Positions 15,991-25,822 are shown, counted from the stretch's first letter. The stretch: DNA of 64,000 nt from Pseudomonadota bacterium (GCA_023393525.1 JAEWKZ010000093.1:4200-68199); one strand, 5' to 3'. The notes: a model not told the origin generated them from the letters alone. Translations and numbers: made by a program.

Positions 15991-17590
15991 AGGATTCCGC
16001 GGACACTCGCAGCAGATCCCCTTTGAGCATCCACAGCACCGTGGCCGCCAGGCGATCCTCGCAGGTGCTCTTTTGGCGCAGGGCCATCCATGAGAGCGGA
16101 TGCCGGGCCCAGACCAGCACCTTGCGCATCAACTCAAGGTCGATCCGGGCTTCGATGCCCGCATAGACCACCGGAAAATCCTGCCCCCGATACACGGCCC
16201 TCCCCAGCTCCGTGACCTCCAGCACATTCCCTTCCGCCAGACGCCGCGACGGATATCCGGCAAAAAGCCGTTCGTAGCGCATGGCCAGCGGATGACGGCA
16301 TTCGCCCTCGCCCGGCTTGGGCGCGGGCGCTGCCGCCAGACGCTCCCACAATTCCAGATAGCGCCCAATGACCACGGACCAGTCGAACCCCTGTGCATGT
16401 TCGCGGGCCGCCCGGCCCATTTCCTCACGCACGCTTTTTTGCAGCAAAACCCGCAGTTGTCCGGCCAGCTCACTCACATCCACGGCCACATCCTGGGCCA
16501 GCCACAAGTGATAGGCGCTGTCGTAGAGAAGCGGCGCCAGGAGCGAAACATCGTCCACCTCGCCGCTGTCCAGGGTGGGGACCAGAAATCCCGTGCGCCC
16601 GTGTAGGACGAGATCGCGGTATCCGTCGTAATCCGAAGCGATGACGGGCTTTGCGGCGGCGGCCGCTTCCAGGACCGTCAGCCCGAAAGTCTCCTGCGGG
16701 TTGTCGGCCAGGGACACGACCACGTCGGCGCGGTGCAGCAAGGCCGTCCTGGTCGCATCGTCGGGACAGCGCACGAGAACAAGTTCAAGCCCGATGTTGG
16801 CCGCCAGGTTGGTCAGGGTGTGCGGCAGGGATGCGCCTTCGTCAGGGCTCCCGGCCAGAACCAGGCAGACCCCGCCCAGGTCAAGTCCGCCCTGACACAA
16901 GCGCTGGAAGGCCCGCAGCAGAGGCAGAAGATCCATCTTGGAATACGGGCTGATGCGCCCCGGCACCAAAAAGACGGTCTTCGTGGCCGGAACCGCAGGC
17001 GCGCCCTCCTGCGTGGAAACATCGAAGTCCCGGCACCGGATGCCCAGCGGCACGACGGCCACCTGCGCAGCCGGAGCGTGGAACGTCTCGGCCAGGGCGG
17101 CCAATTCTTCCCGCACCACATCGGCGCCGGCCCTGGAAGTGGCCACGACGCAATCCCGTGCCGTCACTCCGGTCCAGACATGCTGGGCAAAGGACTGCCC
17201 GTAACGTGCATAGGACAGGGAATGGGTCACTCCGGTGATGGGAAAGACGTTGGCGGCCAGCCGGTTCCTGAGCGCGGCCAGAAAGCCCTGGGCGGTCAGG
17301 CAGTCGGAGAGGTGGAAGGCGTGGTAGGAGTTCGCGGCCAGGTGTTCGGCCAGGGCGGTGCGCGGCAGGATGCGCACCTTGGCGGCGACCTGCGGACAGA
17401 CCGTGTTCACAAAGGCTTGGAGCGCCTTGCCGCTGTTCCGGTCCGGCAGGAAAAAATGATATTCGCGGAACGGATCGGCCCCCAGCAAGGCCTGCAGAAA
17501 GCCGCAATTGGCGACCTTGCGCCCGATAACCGGGCCGCCTTCGACAAACGGATCAAGAGTGCCCCAGATCGGGCCGGATTGTTGCGCCAT
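15989..17590 (-). CDS. group 1 (GT4-type) glycosyltransferase
   Basis: The product is about 533 aa. The C-terminal GT-B half is recognisable: TVFLVPGRISPYSKMDLLP starts the donor domain, then VCLVLAGSPDEG, LLHRADVVVSLADNPQETFG and VLEAAAAAKPVIASDYDGYRD in two parts, the usual E-x7-E region. A C-terminal extension of about 120 residues has no recognised domain. ATG 17590 was preferred over a TTG five codons upstream; neither has a strong ribosome site. It stands alone, convergent with the cobalamin operon, so acceptor and product are unknown. Confidence 0.8.
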   Translation of the reverse strand: MAQQSGPIWGTLDPFVEGGPVIGRKVANCGFLQALLGADPFREYHFFLPDRNSGKALQAFVNTVCPQVAAKVRILPRTALAEHLAANSYHAFHLSDCLTAQGFLAALRNRLAANVFPITGVTHSLSYARYGQSFAQHVWTGVTARDCVVATSRAGADVVREELAALAETFHAPAAQVAVVPLGIRCRDFDVSTQEGAPAVPATKTVFLVPGRISPYSKMDLLPLLRAFQRLCQGGLDLGGVCLVLAGSPDEGASLPHTLTNLAANIGLELVLVRCPDDATRTALLHRADVVVSLADNPQETFGLTVLEAAAAAKPVIASDYDGYRDLVLHGRTGFLVPTLDSGEVDDVSLLAPLLYDSAYHLWLAQDVAVDVSELAGQLRVLLQKSVREEMGRAAREHAQGFDWSVVIGRYLELWERLAAAPAPKPGEGECRHPLAMRYERLFAGYPSRRLAEGNVLEVTELGRAVYRGQDFPVVYAGIEARIDLELMRKVLVWARHPLSWMALRQKSTCEDRLAATVLWMLKGDLLRVSAES

Positions 17591-17713
17591 GCCCGCGTCA
17601 AGCAATATCCGGGCCTGATTTCAAAACCCCGACGATCAACCCCGATCCCGTGCGCCCTTCCAGGGCACGGAACAAAACTCAAGTCCACAGGGAGCTTACA
17701 GGCAACGGCCAGC

Positions 17714-17730
17714 TTGGCAATAAACTTGCT
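17714..17730 (+). promoter_or_regulatory. sigma-54 (RpoN) promoter upstream of the GGDEF gene
   Basis: TTGGCA (17714-17719) and TTGC (17726-17729) give the invariant GG-N10-GC spacing and match the -24/-12 consensus TTGGCAC-N5-TTGC at nearly every fixed position. Transcription would start near 17741, about 34 bp before the ATG. Sigma-54 promoters need an activator; none is encoded nearby. Confidence 0.7.
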
Positions 17731-17774
17731 ATACCCCTGCATAACGTCAACTTTTCGTTGTCCTGGAGGACTTC

Positions 17775-19220
17775 ATGAATACCCCGACCCGCCCATGCCT
17801 GGGCCTGGCCTTGAACCCCAAGCTGGCGACCGAGCTCCAAGCCCACCTGCCTCGAACGGCCGTTCTCGAGAACCGCCAGCTCGGTTCGACCCAGGAATTC
17901 ATGGCGGACAGAACCCAGGGTGGACTTGTCTTTGTCGCCGCATCGACGTGGAAGGAACTGAATCCCGCGGACCGCGAGAGCCTGACCGCGCACCAGTCGT
18001 GGCAGTTCCTACTCATCGCCGAACCCCATGACCAGGACGCGCTGGAATACATGGCCTCTGGTTCTTTCCTGACGCTCATGACCTGTCCCCTGGACGAGGA
18101 AAAAATTGCCCGCGCCCTGCGCCAGGCGGAAGAAGTGTCCAGCATGTATCAGGATATCTTTCTCATGGCCCGGGAAATCAGTCTCGAACGCGAGCTTCTG
18201 GCCCGCAAGAACGAGCAGCTGGCCTTCTTCAACCAACTTCTGACCAAGGCCAGCCAGACCCTGGACCCGGCGGTCATTCTCTCCAACTGCGCCGGGGATC
18301 TGGCGCTTCTGCTCGAAGTCAGCGCCGTTCTTGGCGTGTTCTGGGCCGAGAACGAGGGCCTGACAGAGGCCGAGCTGTTCCTTCCGGAAAATCTGCCCCC
18401 CGTCCGTCAGGGGGAATGGACCAACCACCTCCTGAGCGTGGCCGCCCGCCTGGGCAAGAACGAGGTGCGCGGCTATCAGGTCACCGTGTTGCAGGGCATC
18501 GAAGGCGACCAGGAAAGCACGCCCGAACTCGAACAGCTCATCACCCTGCCATTCTCTTTGGGCGAAGAGCCCTTCGGAGCCCTGATCATCTGTTCGCGTG
18601 AAGCCTCCGCCCTGGGCGCGGACCGTCTGCGCGTGCTCTCCTCCGCCGCCAACCACCTGGCCCTGGCCCTGCGCAACAGCCTGGAATTCCGCAAAACCAA
18701 GGCTCGCGCCGACCACGACGGCCTGACCCGCATCTCCAATCGTCATCATTTTGACACCAGACTGCGCGAGGAAATGAAACGCCATCAGCGCCACCAGGAC
18801 GAACTGAGCCTGATGATGATCGATCTCGATTACTTCAAATCCGTGAACGACACCTACGGGCATCAGGCCGGAGACTTGGTGCTGCAGGAGGTGGGCAAGA
18901 TTTTGAACAGCACCCTGCGCGAGTCCGATTTTCCCGCCCGCTTCGGCGGAGAGGAGTTCGTGGTCATCCTGCCCCAGACCCGCGAGGATCAGGCCTGGAT
19001 ACTGGCGGAACGGCTACGCGACCGGATCGGCCAGACCGTTTTCCGTTTCCAGAAGAAACGTTTCCGGGTCACCGCCTCCATCGGCATCGCCGGTCTGAAG
19101 CCCGGCGCGCTGACCCCGCCGGAATGCCTGCTCCACAACGCGGATCAGGCCCTTTATCTGGCCAAGAACAGCGGGCGCAACATGGTCTGCTGTTCGGCCA
19201 TAGAAGAGGCCGTCAATTAG
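17775..19220 (+). CDS. GGDEF diguanylate cyclase with GAF-like sensor region
   Basis: The 481-aa protein makes c-di-GMP. The C-terminal GGDEF domain (about 310-475) has MMIDLDYFKSVNDTYGHQAGD and the active-site GGEEF at 391-395. An I-site RxxD (RESD, 382-385) lies five residues before it, so product inhibition is expected. Residues about 155-295 look like a GAF domain (LLEVSAVLGVFW, LPFSLGEEPFGALIICS), preceded by a helical linker and an N-terminal region of about 110 residues that may be receiver-like but was not securely identified. No membrane segment is seen. GGAGG precedes the ATG. A sigma-54 promoter upstream suggests activator-dependent expression. Confidence 0.92.
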   Translation: MNTPTRPCLGLALNPKLATELQAHLPRTAVLENRQLGSTQEFMADRTQGGLVFVAASTWKELNPADRESLTAHQSWQFLLIAEPHDQDALEYMASGSFLTLMTCPLDEEKIARALRQAEEVSSMYQDIFLMAREISLERELLARKNEQLAFFNQLLTKASQTLDPAVILSNCAGDLALLLEVSAVLGVFWAENEGLTEAELFLPENLPPVRQGEWTNHLLSVAARLGKNEVRGYQVTVLQGIEGDQESTPELEQLITLPFSLGEEPFGALIICSREASALGADRLRVLSSAANHLALALRNSLEFRKTKARADHDGLTRISNRHHFDTRLREEMKRHQRHQDELSLMMIDLDYFKSVNDTYGHQAGDLVLQEVGKILNSTLRESDFPARFGGEEFVVILPQTREDQAWILAERLRDRIGQTVFRFQKKRFRVTASIGIAGLKPGALTPPECLLHNADQALYLAKNSGRNMVCCSAIEEAVN

Positions 19221-19240
19221 CAGGGCGCCTGCGCCGTGCG

Positions 19241-19279
19241 AAAAATGACCGCATGGGTGCCGCCCATGCGGTCATTTTT
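19241..19279. terminator. bidirectional Rho-independent terminator
   Basis: AAAAATGACCGCATGGG and CCCATGCGGTCATTTTT form a 13-bp perfect core stem around a short loop, with A-run and T-run on the two sides. It can end both the rightward GGDEF gene and the leftward TRAP operon 2. Confidence 0.9.
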
Positions 19280-19297
19280 ATTTCCGATGCGCCCCGG

Positions 19298-20572
19298 TCA
19301 CCGCAACACCCCGGGCAGCCAGGTGGAAATGGCCGGAAGATAGGTGACCAGCAAAAGACACAGGAAGAGCAGGATCAGGAAAGGGGCCACGGCCCGCGCG
19401 ATATACGTCAGGGGTCTCTTGGTGATGCCCATGGCCACGAACAGGTTCAGGCCGAAGGGAAAGGTCAGAAAGCCGATCTCCACGTTGACGATCATCATGA
19501 TGCCCCAGGCCACGGGATCGATGCCGAAGTGGGCCAGCATGGGCAGAAAGATGGGGGTCAGAACCAGGATGGAGGTCACGATGTCCATGACGCAGCCGAC
19601 CGCGAGCAGCAGGAGGTTGACCAGCAGGAGGAAGACGTACTTGTTGCCAATATGCGCGGCGATGAACTCGGCGGCCTGTACGGGGAGCTGCTCGCGCGTC
19701 AACAGCCAGATGAAGGGCATGGCGCAGGCGATGATGAAGAGCAGGGCCGAGGACAGCACGGCGCTCTTGGTCAGAATGACCCGGAGCTTTTCCCAGGTCA
19801 GGGACCTGTAGATGAAGGTCTCCACCAGCAGGGCGTAGACCACGGACACCCCCGCCGCCTCGGTGGGCGTGAAGATGCCGGAATAGATGCCGCCAAGCAC
19901 GATAATCGGCATGGCCAGGCCCCAGGACGCGCGTCCCAGGATGCGCAGGGTCTCGCCTAACGAGTGGGACGAGGTCGCGCCCCAGTTGAAGCGCCTGGCC
20001 ATGTACACGGCAAAGGCCCCGAAAATGACCACCCGCACCACGCCCGGCACGATGCCGGCCATGAACATGTCGCTGACCGAGGTGTTGCCGACCAGGGAAT
20101 AGAGGACCATGGGAATGGATGGAGGAATGAGAATCCCTAAGGTCCCGGCGCTGGTGATGAGGCCGATGCTGAATCTCTCGGAGTAGCCGGAGCGGATCAG
20201 GGCCGGGATCATGATGCTGCCCACGGCGATGACCGTGGCCGGGCTCGACCCGGAAATGGCCGCGAAGAACATGCAGGTCAGAATCCCGGCCAGGGCCAGG
20301 CCGCCACGGAATCGTCCGACGCAGGCGTCCATGGACTGGACCAGATAATGGGCGATGCGCCCCTCGGCCATGATGTTTCCGGCGAGGATGAAAAAAGGGA
20401 TGGACAGCAGCAGAAAATTGTCCAGACCGCGAAAAAGCTGCTGCACCAGCGCGGTCAGGGGTACATTCAAGAAGAATGTCACGGCTCCGGCCGTGGTGGC
20501 CAGGACGACGATGGAAATGGGCGTGGAGAGCAGCAGCAGTCCCAAAAAGGCGCACGCGATGAACCATACCAT
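19298..20572 (-). CDS. dctM: TRAP transporter large permease subunit (system 2)
   Basis: The 424-aa membrane protein is of the DctM family: FFAAISGSSPATVIAVGSIM, GTLGILIPPSIPMVLYSL and GIFTPTEAAGVSVVYAL are the typical conserved loops. About 12 hydrophobic segments. It is clearly diverged from the DctM at 1605-2915, so this is an independent system rather than a recent duplicate. Its ATG overlaps the dctQ stop by one base (TGATG), and AGGAG lies upstream within dctQ. Confidence 0.93.
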   Translation of the reverse strand: MVWFIACAFLGLLLLSTPISIVVLATTAGAVTFFLNVPLTALVQQLFRGLDNFLLLSIPFFILAGNIMAEGRIAHYLVQSMDACVGRFRGGLALAGILTCMFFAAISGSSPATVIAVGSIMIPALIRSGYSERFSIGLITSAGTLGILIPPSIPMVLYSLVGNTSVSDMFMAGIVPGVVRVVIFGAFAVYMARRFNWGATSSHSLGETLRILGRASWGLAMPIIVLGGIYSGIFTPTEAAGVSVVYALLVETFIYRSLTWEKLRVILTKSAVLSSALLFIIACAMPFIWLLTREQLPVQAAEFIAAHIGNKYVFLLLVNLLLLAVGCVMDIVTSILVLTPIFLPMLAHFGIDPVAWGIMMIVNVEIGFLTFPFGLNLFVAMGITKRPLTYIARAVAPFLILLFLCLLLVTYLPAISTWLPGVLR

Positions 20573-21066
20573 CAGTCAAGCTCCTGCGCGGGCGCGACCA
20601 TGACGCGGACCTGCTCCCAGGCCCGGAACAGAAAACGAAAGGCGATGGTCGCCCCGAAGACGGGGATGGGCAGATAGGCCACCCACATGGGCATGCCCAG
20701 CGAAGCGGTGGTCATGCCGTAGCGGGCCAGGAGCGCGGTCTGTTCCCATCCATACCAGGCGATGACCAGCATCACCGCCGCGCTCAAAAGGTTGGCCAGG
20801 GCCCGCAAGGCCGCGGCCACGCGCGGCGGAGCGTACTGGGTCACGGCCTCCATGGAGAAATGCGCCCCGTATTTGACCGCCATGCCCGCTCCGGCAAAGG
20901 TCACGAAGACGAGCAGATACCGGCTGCCCTCGTCAAACCAGTCAAAGGTCATGCCCAGGAAATAGCGGGTAAAGACCTGGATGGTGGTGCCTACGGCCAA
21001 GAGCAGGAGCAACCCGCCCACGGCCAGTTCCTCGATGTGCCCGAGGGTGCGCAGAAAATTCTTCAT
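20572..21066 (-). CDS. dctQ: TRAP transporter small permease subunit (system 2)
   Basis: The 164-aa protein has four hydrophobic segments and DctQ features: TIQVFTRYFLGMTFDWFDE and YLLVFVTFAGAGMAVKYGAH. It pairs with the DctM that overlaps its stop. Upstream, a hairpin with a T-run separates it from dctP. Confidence 0.9.
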   Translation of the reverse strand: MKNFLRTLGHIEELAVGGLLLLLAVGTTIQVFTRYFLGMTFDWFDEGSRYLLVFVTFAGAGMAVKYGAHFSMEAVTQYAPPRVAAALRALANLLSAAVMLVIAWYGWEQTALLARYGMTTASLGMPMWVAYLPIPVFGATIAFRFLFRAWEQVRVMVAPAQELD

Positions 21067-21075
21067 CGTTCTCTC

Positions 21076-21106
21076 AAAAACGGCAGGGCTGGCGGGCCCT
21101 GCCGTT
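21076..21106 (-). terminator. attenuator-like hairpin between dctP and dctQ (system 2)
   Basis: On the minus strand AACGGCAGGG pairs with CCCTGCCGTT and is followed by TTTTTGAG. This has the form of an intrinsic terminator but lies inside the operon, so it probably lets only part of the transcripts reach dctQM. System 1 has a hairpin at the same place. Confidence 0.7.
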
Positions 21107-21167
21107 CTGTTTCAGGCATGAGTTGCTGCATCGATTCCACCTGCGTCGCGGCAGCCGCGAACAGGGC

Positions 21168-22223
21168 CTACTTGCTGTACTGGTTCACCTTTTCGACGAT
21201 CATGTCATAGTAGCGCTTGCCAGCGTACTTCCCTAACTTGGGATCGTCTGGAATGACGCCGACCTGGTCCGCGAATTTTTCGTGCACGGGCAGCACGGCC
21301 TCGTGAAAGGCCTGGCGCTCTTCGGGGGTCAGGTCCGCGATGGTGGCCCCGAATTTTTCGACAGCCAGTTTTTCAAGCTCGTTGCGCATGGTGGTGTTTT
21401 CGGTGCGGTTGATGTCCTCGGCGATCTTGGCGGCATCCAGAAAGATCCGCTGCTGCTCCGGGGTCAGACTCTCCCAGACCGGACGGCTGACCATCTTGTA
21501 CAGACAGGTCAGGGAGTGCGAGGAACGGGTCAGGTACTTGGCCACTTCCGTGAATTTCATCATGACCGAAGTGGGAATGGGATTCTCCTGCATGTCCACC
21601 GCGCCCTGCTGCAGGGCCGTGTACAATTCCGGGAAGGGAATGCCCACGGGATTGGCGCCCAGCGCCCGAAAACTCTCCAGGAACACGGGCGAGTCCATGA
21701 CCCGCACGCGCACGCCCTTCATCTGCTCCGGCGTGGTGATGGTCCTGTCGCGCACGCCGAAGTCGCGCATCTCGTTCTCGGCGTAGCCGATGGGGATGAG
21801 TCCCATGCCGGGCATCAGCGCGTCCATGACCGTCTTGAACTCCTCGTCGGCCAGCACCTTGTAGGCGACGTCCTTGCTCGGAAAGAGAAAGAAGAGGTCC
21901 AGGAGGCCCACCTGCGGGATGAGGTTGGACATGACCGCCGTGGTGCAGTCCATCATGTCCAGGGTGCCGAACTGGACCTGCTCCAGCATGGAGCGCTCGT
22001 TGCCGAGCTGCCCCAGGGGAAAGACCTCGATCTTGATCTCGCCGCCGGTCTCCTTTTCCACATGCTCGGCAAAGGCCAGAGCCGCCTTGTGCATGGGAAA
22101 ATCCTTGTTCTCGATCTTGGTGGGCGCGATATGGCCGAACTTGAGAACCCGAGAGGCCTGGGCCGGCGAGGCGCAGAACATGATCAGGGCCAGAAAGATC
22201 ACCATCGAAACATTCACTTTCAT
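21168..22223 (-). CDS. dctP: TRAP transporter periplasmic substrate-binding protein (system 2)
   Basis: The 351-aa protein has a signal peptide (VIFLALIMFCASPAQA) and a DctP-family domain: VLKFGHIAPTKIENKDFPMH, FPLGQLGNERSMLEQVQFG, and MKGVRVRVMDSPVFLESFRALG in two parts, with the conserved arginine. GGAGG precedes the ATG. It is divergent from the FAD/Fe-S dehydrogenase at 22490, which suggests an organic or hydroxy acid substrate (inference). The 266-bp gap between them is A+T-rich and should hold both promoters; no clear boxes were assigned. Confidence 0.92.
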   Translation of the reverse strand: MKVNVSMVIFLALIMFCASPAQASRVLKFGHIAPTKIENKDFPMHKAALAFAEHVEKETGGEIKIEVFPLGQLGNERSMLEQVQFGTLDMMDCTTAVMSNLIPQVGLLDLFFLFPSKDVAYKVLADEEFKTVMDALMPGMGLIPIGYAENEMRDFGVRDRTITTPEQMKGVRVRVMDSPVFLESFRALGANPVGIPFPELYTALQQGAVDMQENPIPTSVMMKFTEVAKYLTRSSHSLTCLYKMVSRPVWESLTPEQQRIFLDAAKIAEDINRTENTTMRNELEKLAVEKFGATIADLTPEERQAFHEAVLPVHEKFADQVGVIPDDPKLGKYAGKRYYDMIVEKVNQYSK

Positions 22224-22489
22224 CGATTCCTCCGCAGGTTACTCGCACGCAGCGCTGAGCCAGACTGCAACCATCTGTTTTTGTTAAACTTACACAACAA
22301 GATATACAAAGCATAAACAATTATCGATCAGACGGACGCTTTGCAACCCTTTTCTGTCCATGGCCGGGACACACGCGGCCACGCCATGCCCCGCATTGAC
22401 TTCAGCCCCCCACCCTCCTACTGATTTTGTCCTTTCCAAGCCCGCTTTGCGCCATCACGCCGCAAAGCATCGACACCTACGGAGCCTTC

Positions 22490-25303
22490 ATGCCTCTGCC
22501 ACCTTTCCTTGCCGCCGCCCTGGCCCGCGCCCTGCCCGTGCACCGCATCCATCTCGATCCCGTGCGGACGCGCATTTTCGCCCTGGACGCCAGCATCTAC
22601 CAACCACGCGCCAAGGCCGTCATCGATCTTGAGAATGAATCCGAGATCATCGATCTGCTGGCGGCGCTGCGCGCACACGGCGGCGGCGTGACCTTTCGCG
22701 GCGCGGGCACGAGCCTCAACGGCCAGGCCACGGGCGAAAGCATCGTGGCCCGCATCCGGGGAGACGCCTGGCGAAAACATGAAGTATCGGATGAGGGATT
22801 GACTGTCCGCCTGGGTTGCGGCCTGACCGGCGGCGAAGCCGATGCGCTCCTGGCCCCGTACGGGCGGCGCATCGGACCCGACCCCGCTTCGGCGGCAGCC
22901 GCGTCCATCGGCGGCATGGTCGCCAACAACGCCGCCGGCATGTGCTGCACCGTGGACCAGAACACCTTCGCCACCATGCGCCACATGCGCCTCATCCTTG
23001 CCGACGGCACGATTCTGGACACCGCAGACCCGCGCAGCGTGGCCGCGTTTCGCCTCAGCCATGCCCGCGTGCTGGAGCGCCTTTCGACCCTGCGCCGCCA
23101 AATCATGGCCGATTCCCCGCTGGTGGAACGCATCCGGCGCAAATACTCCATCAAGAACACCACCGGCTACAGCGTGAACGCGCTGACCGAATTCGACGAC
23201 CCCCTCGACATCCTGACGCATCTGATGATCGGCTCCGAAGGGACCCTGGGCTTTGTCAGCTCCGTGACCCTGACCACGGTGCCGGTTCATCCCCTGCGGG
23301 CCACGGCGCTCGTGATCTTTCCCAGCCTTGACGCGGCGGCGCGGGCGGTCATGGCCCTGCGCGGAGGGTGTCCGGTGCAGGCAGCGGAGCTGCTGGACCG
23401 CACCTCCATCCGGGCCGTGGAAAACCTGCCCTCCGCCCCGCCGGTGCTGCGCGAGCTGGGCGGAGAGGCCTGCGCCGTGCTCATGGAGACCAGGGCCGAC
23501 GACCCGCAAACCCTGACCCGCAACACCGAGGCCATCATTTCGGCCCTGGACGGCATCGAACAGGTCGTGTCCCCCCGCTTCACCACGGACGCGGCCGAAT
23601 GTGAGCGCCTGTGGAGCGTGCGGCGCGGACTATTTTCCGCCGTGACCAGCTTCCGCGCCGCCGACGAATTCGTCATCACCGAGGACATCAACATCCCGGT
23701 GGAGCGTCTGGCCGAGGGCTGCGTCGCCTTCCAGCGCCTGTTCGCGCGCCACGGCTACGATGCCGGAATCATGGGGCACGCCTTTCACGGCAATTTTCAC
23801 TTCACCCTGCCCACGCGCATCAGCGATCCCAAGGAACTGAAACGCCTGCACGGGTTCCTGGACGACCTGGCCGAAGTCATCACCCGCGACTTCGACGGAT
23901 CGCTCAAGGCCGAACACGGCACGGGCAGGGCCATCGCGCCCTATGTGCGCCAGGAATGGGGCGACACGGTCTACGCCGCCATGCGCGAGATCAAAACCCT
24001 GCTCGACCCGCAGGGGATATTGAACCCCGGCGTCATGTTCAATGAGGACCCGCATGAGCATCTGCGCGGTCTGAAACTGCCCCAGACCAGCCATCCCAAG
24101 ATCGACATGTGCGTGGACTGCGGATTCTGCGAGCCGGTCTGCCCCTCGCGGCACATCGCCTTCACTCCGCGCCAGCGCATCGCGGCCTGGCGGGAAATCG
24201 CCCGTCTGGACCAGGAAGGACGGCATGCGGAAGCAAGCGCGTGGCGCGCCGCCTTCACCGAGCTTGGCGAATCGACCTGCGCCACGGACGGACTGTGCAC
24301 CACCCGCTGTCCCCTGGCCATCGATGTGGCCTCCTTCATCCGCGACCTGCGTCATGTCGGGAACACGCCCGGCACGCGCGCGGTGGCCGGCATCGTGGCT
24401 TCGAACTTCGCGGCGTCGACAGCCATGGTTCGCGGCGTGCTGCGCGCGGCCGATCTTGGGCATCAGGGCCTGGGCGCGGACACGATGGAGGCCGCAAGCC
24501 GCATCCTGACCCGCATGAGCGGCCAGCGCCTGCCCCTCTGGCACAAAGCCCTGCCCAGGGCCGCCTCGACGCTGCGCGAAATGCCGCACCCAGGCGACGA
24601 ACGCGATATCGTCGTCTATCTGCCTTCCTGCGCCACGCGGACCATGGGCGACACCAGAGGCGACCGCCGGGAGCCCCTGCCCGAGGTCACGGTGCGACTT
24701 TTGGAGCGGGCCGGATTCACCGTGCGCATTCCGAAGAACGTGGACGAACTCTGCTGCGGCAAGGCCTTTGAAACCAAGGGACTCCACGACCAGGCCCGGG
24801 CCAAGATCCTGGAAATGGAAAAGGCGCTGCGCAAGGCCTCCGATAACGGCCGCCACCCCATCCTGTGCGACACGAGCCCGTGCCTGGCGCGCATGAAAAA
24901 GGAAATCCCGGGTCTGCCCCTTTTTGAACCCATTGAATTCGCAAGCGCTTTCCTGCTGCCCCGGCTGCGCTTCACCCCGGTGGACCGCCGCATCGCCCTG
25001 CATCCGACCTGCTCCACCCGCATCCTGGGCCTGACCGACGCGTTCATGGATCTGGCGCGCCATCTGGCCGCGGACGTGGTCCTGCCCACGGGCATCCTGT
25101 GCTGCGGCTTCTCCGGCGACAAGGGCTTCCATCGTCCGGAACTCAACGCCTCGGCCCTGGCCGGATTGGCGCGGCAGGTGAGCGGGTGCCGCGAAGGATA
25201 CTCCACCTCGCGGACCTGCGAGATCGGCCTCAGCCTGCACGGCGGCATCCCCTACGCCAGCATCCTCTATCTGCTGGAGGAATGCTCCAGGCCTGACAAA
25301 TGA
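22490..25303 (+). CDS. FAD-linked oxidase / Fe-S D-2-hydroxyacid (D-lactate) dehydrogenase
   Basis: The 937-aa protein combines an N-terminal FAD domain of the GlcD/D-lactate dehydrogenase type with a C-terminal ferredoxin plus CCG part (GlcF-like). FAD-binding stretches are VTFRGAGTSLNGQATGES, IGPDPASAAAASIGGMVANN and MIGSEGTLGF. Two 4Fe-4S motifs start near residues 541 (CVDCGFCEPVCP) and 597 (CATDGLCTTRCP, irregular). Two cysteine-rich domains follow (ELCCGKAF, GILCCGFSG). The family oxidises D-lactate or similar acids and passes electrons to the quinone pool. ATG 22490 has GGAG upstream; the longer frame has no better start. Exact substrate is not provable from sequence. Confidence 0.88.
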   Translation: MPLPPFLAAALARALPVHRIHLDPVRTRIFALDASIYQPRAKAVIDLENESEIIDLLAALRAHGGGVTFRGAGTSLNGQATGESIVARIRGDAWRKHEVSDEGLTVRLGCGLTGGEADALLAPYGRRIGPDPASAAAASIGGMVANNAAGMCCTVDQNTFATMRHMRLILADGTILDTADPRSVAAFRLSHARVLERLSTLRRQIMADSPLVERIRRKYSIKNTTGYSVNALTEFDDPLDILTHLMIGSEGTLGFVSSVTLTTVPVHPLRATALVIFPSLDAAARAVMALRGGCPVQAAELLDRTSIRAVENLPSAPPVLRELGGEACAVLMETRADDPQTLTRNTEAIISALDGIEQVVSPRFTTDAAECERLWSVRRGLFSAVTSFRAADEFVITEDINIPVERLAEGCVAFQRLFARHGYDAGIMGHAFHGNFHFTLPTRISDPKELKRLHGFLDDLAEVITRDFDGSLKAEHGTGRAIAPYVRQEWGDTVYAAMREIKTLLDPQGILNPGVMFNEDPHEHLRGLKLPQTSHPKIDMCVDCGFCEPVCPSRHIAFTPRQRIAAWREIARLDQEGRHAEASAWRAAFTELGESTCATDGLCTTRCPLAIDVASFIRDLRHVGNTPGTRAVAGIVASNFAASTAMVRGVLRAADLGHQGLGADTMEAASRILTRMSGQRLPLWHKALPRAASTLREMPHPGDERDIVVYLPSCATRTMGDTRGDRREPLPEVTVRLLERAGFTVRIPKNVDELCCGKAFETKGLHDQARAKILEMEKALRKASDNGRHPILCDTSPCLARMKKEIPGLPLFEPIEFASAFLLPRLRFTPVDRRIALHPTCSTRILGLTDAFMDLARHLAADVVLPTGILCCGFSGDKGFHRPELNASALAGLARQVSGCREGYSTSRTCEIGLSLHGGIPYASILYLLEECSRPDK

Positions 25304-25365
25304 AAAGCAATCACGGCGCACGCGCCGAACAATCCTTTCACCGTGTTCCATCACAAGGCGATTCC

Positions 25366-25818
25366 ATGAAAAAGCACGCCAGGCTCCTTCTTGCGGCCAT
25401 GTCCTTCTTGCTTCTCCTTCAAACCGGGTGCGGCCCGCGCCAAAAACAGCAGGACCCGCACGCCGGCGCCGCCGTGGTCAGGGAACTCGTCAAAAGCACA
25501 GCAAGCTGGGACGGCAGCAAACTGCCCTCCTATCCGCAGGGCCAGCCCGAGATCACCATCCTGCGCATCTCCATCCCGGCCGGAACCCGTCTCAAGACCC
25601 ACTCCCACCCGGTCATAAACGCCGGCGTGCTGCTCAGCGGACAACTCACCGTGGTGGCGGAGAATGGAAAAACCCTGCGCCTCAACGCCGGCGACCCCAT
25701 CGTCGAACTGGTCGGCACCGCGCATTACGGCGTGAACGAAGGAGATGAGCCGGCGGAAATCATCGTCTTCTACGCAGGCACCGACGGCGCGCCGATCACG
25801 ATTTCCGAAACCAGATGA
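25366..25818 (+). CDS. cupin-domain lipoprotein
   Basis: The 150-aa product begins with a lipoprotein signal (MKKHARLLLAAMSFLLLLQ, lipobox LQTGC with Cys22). The rest is a single small cupin barrel: ISIPAGTRLKTHSHPVINAGVLLSG in two parts holds the usual His-x-His metal site. It may sense or bind a small molecule at the membrane; no specific function is known. ATG 25366 was chosen for the signal peptide and AAGG upstream; the frame also opens at 25300, overlapping the dehydrogenase stop. Probably cotranscribed with the dehydrogenase. Confidence 0.8.
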   Translation: MKKHARLLLAAMSFLLLLQTGCGPRQKQQDPHAGAAVVRELVKSTASWDGSKLPSYPQGQPEITILRISIPAGTRLKTHSHPVINAGVLLSGQLTVVAENGKTLRLNAGDPIVELVGTAHYGVNEGDEPAEIIVFYAGTDGAPITISETR

Positions 25819-25822
25819 CGGC

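Noticed and set aside
22224..22489. Possible sigma-54 site in the dctP2/dehydrogenase gap
   Set aside because: TGGCTC...CTGC is present, but the GG-to-GC spacing is 9, not 10.
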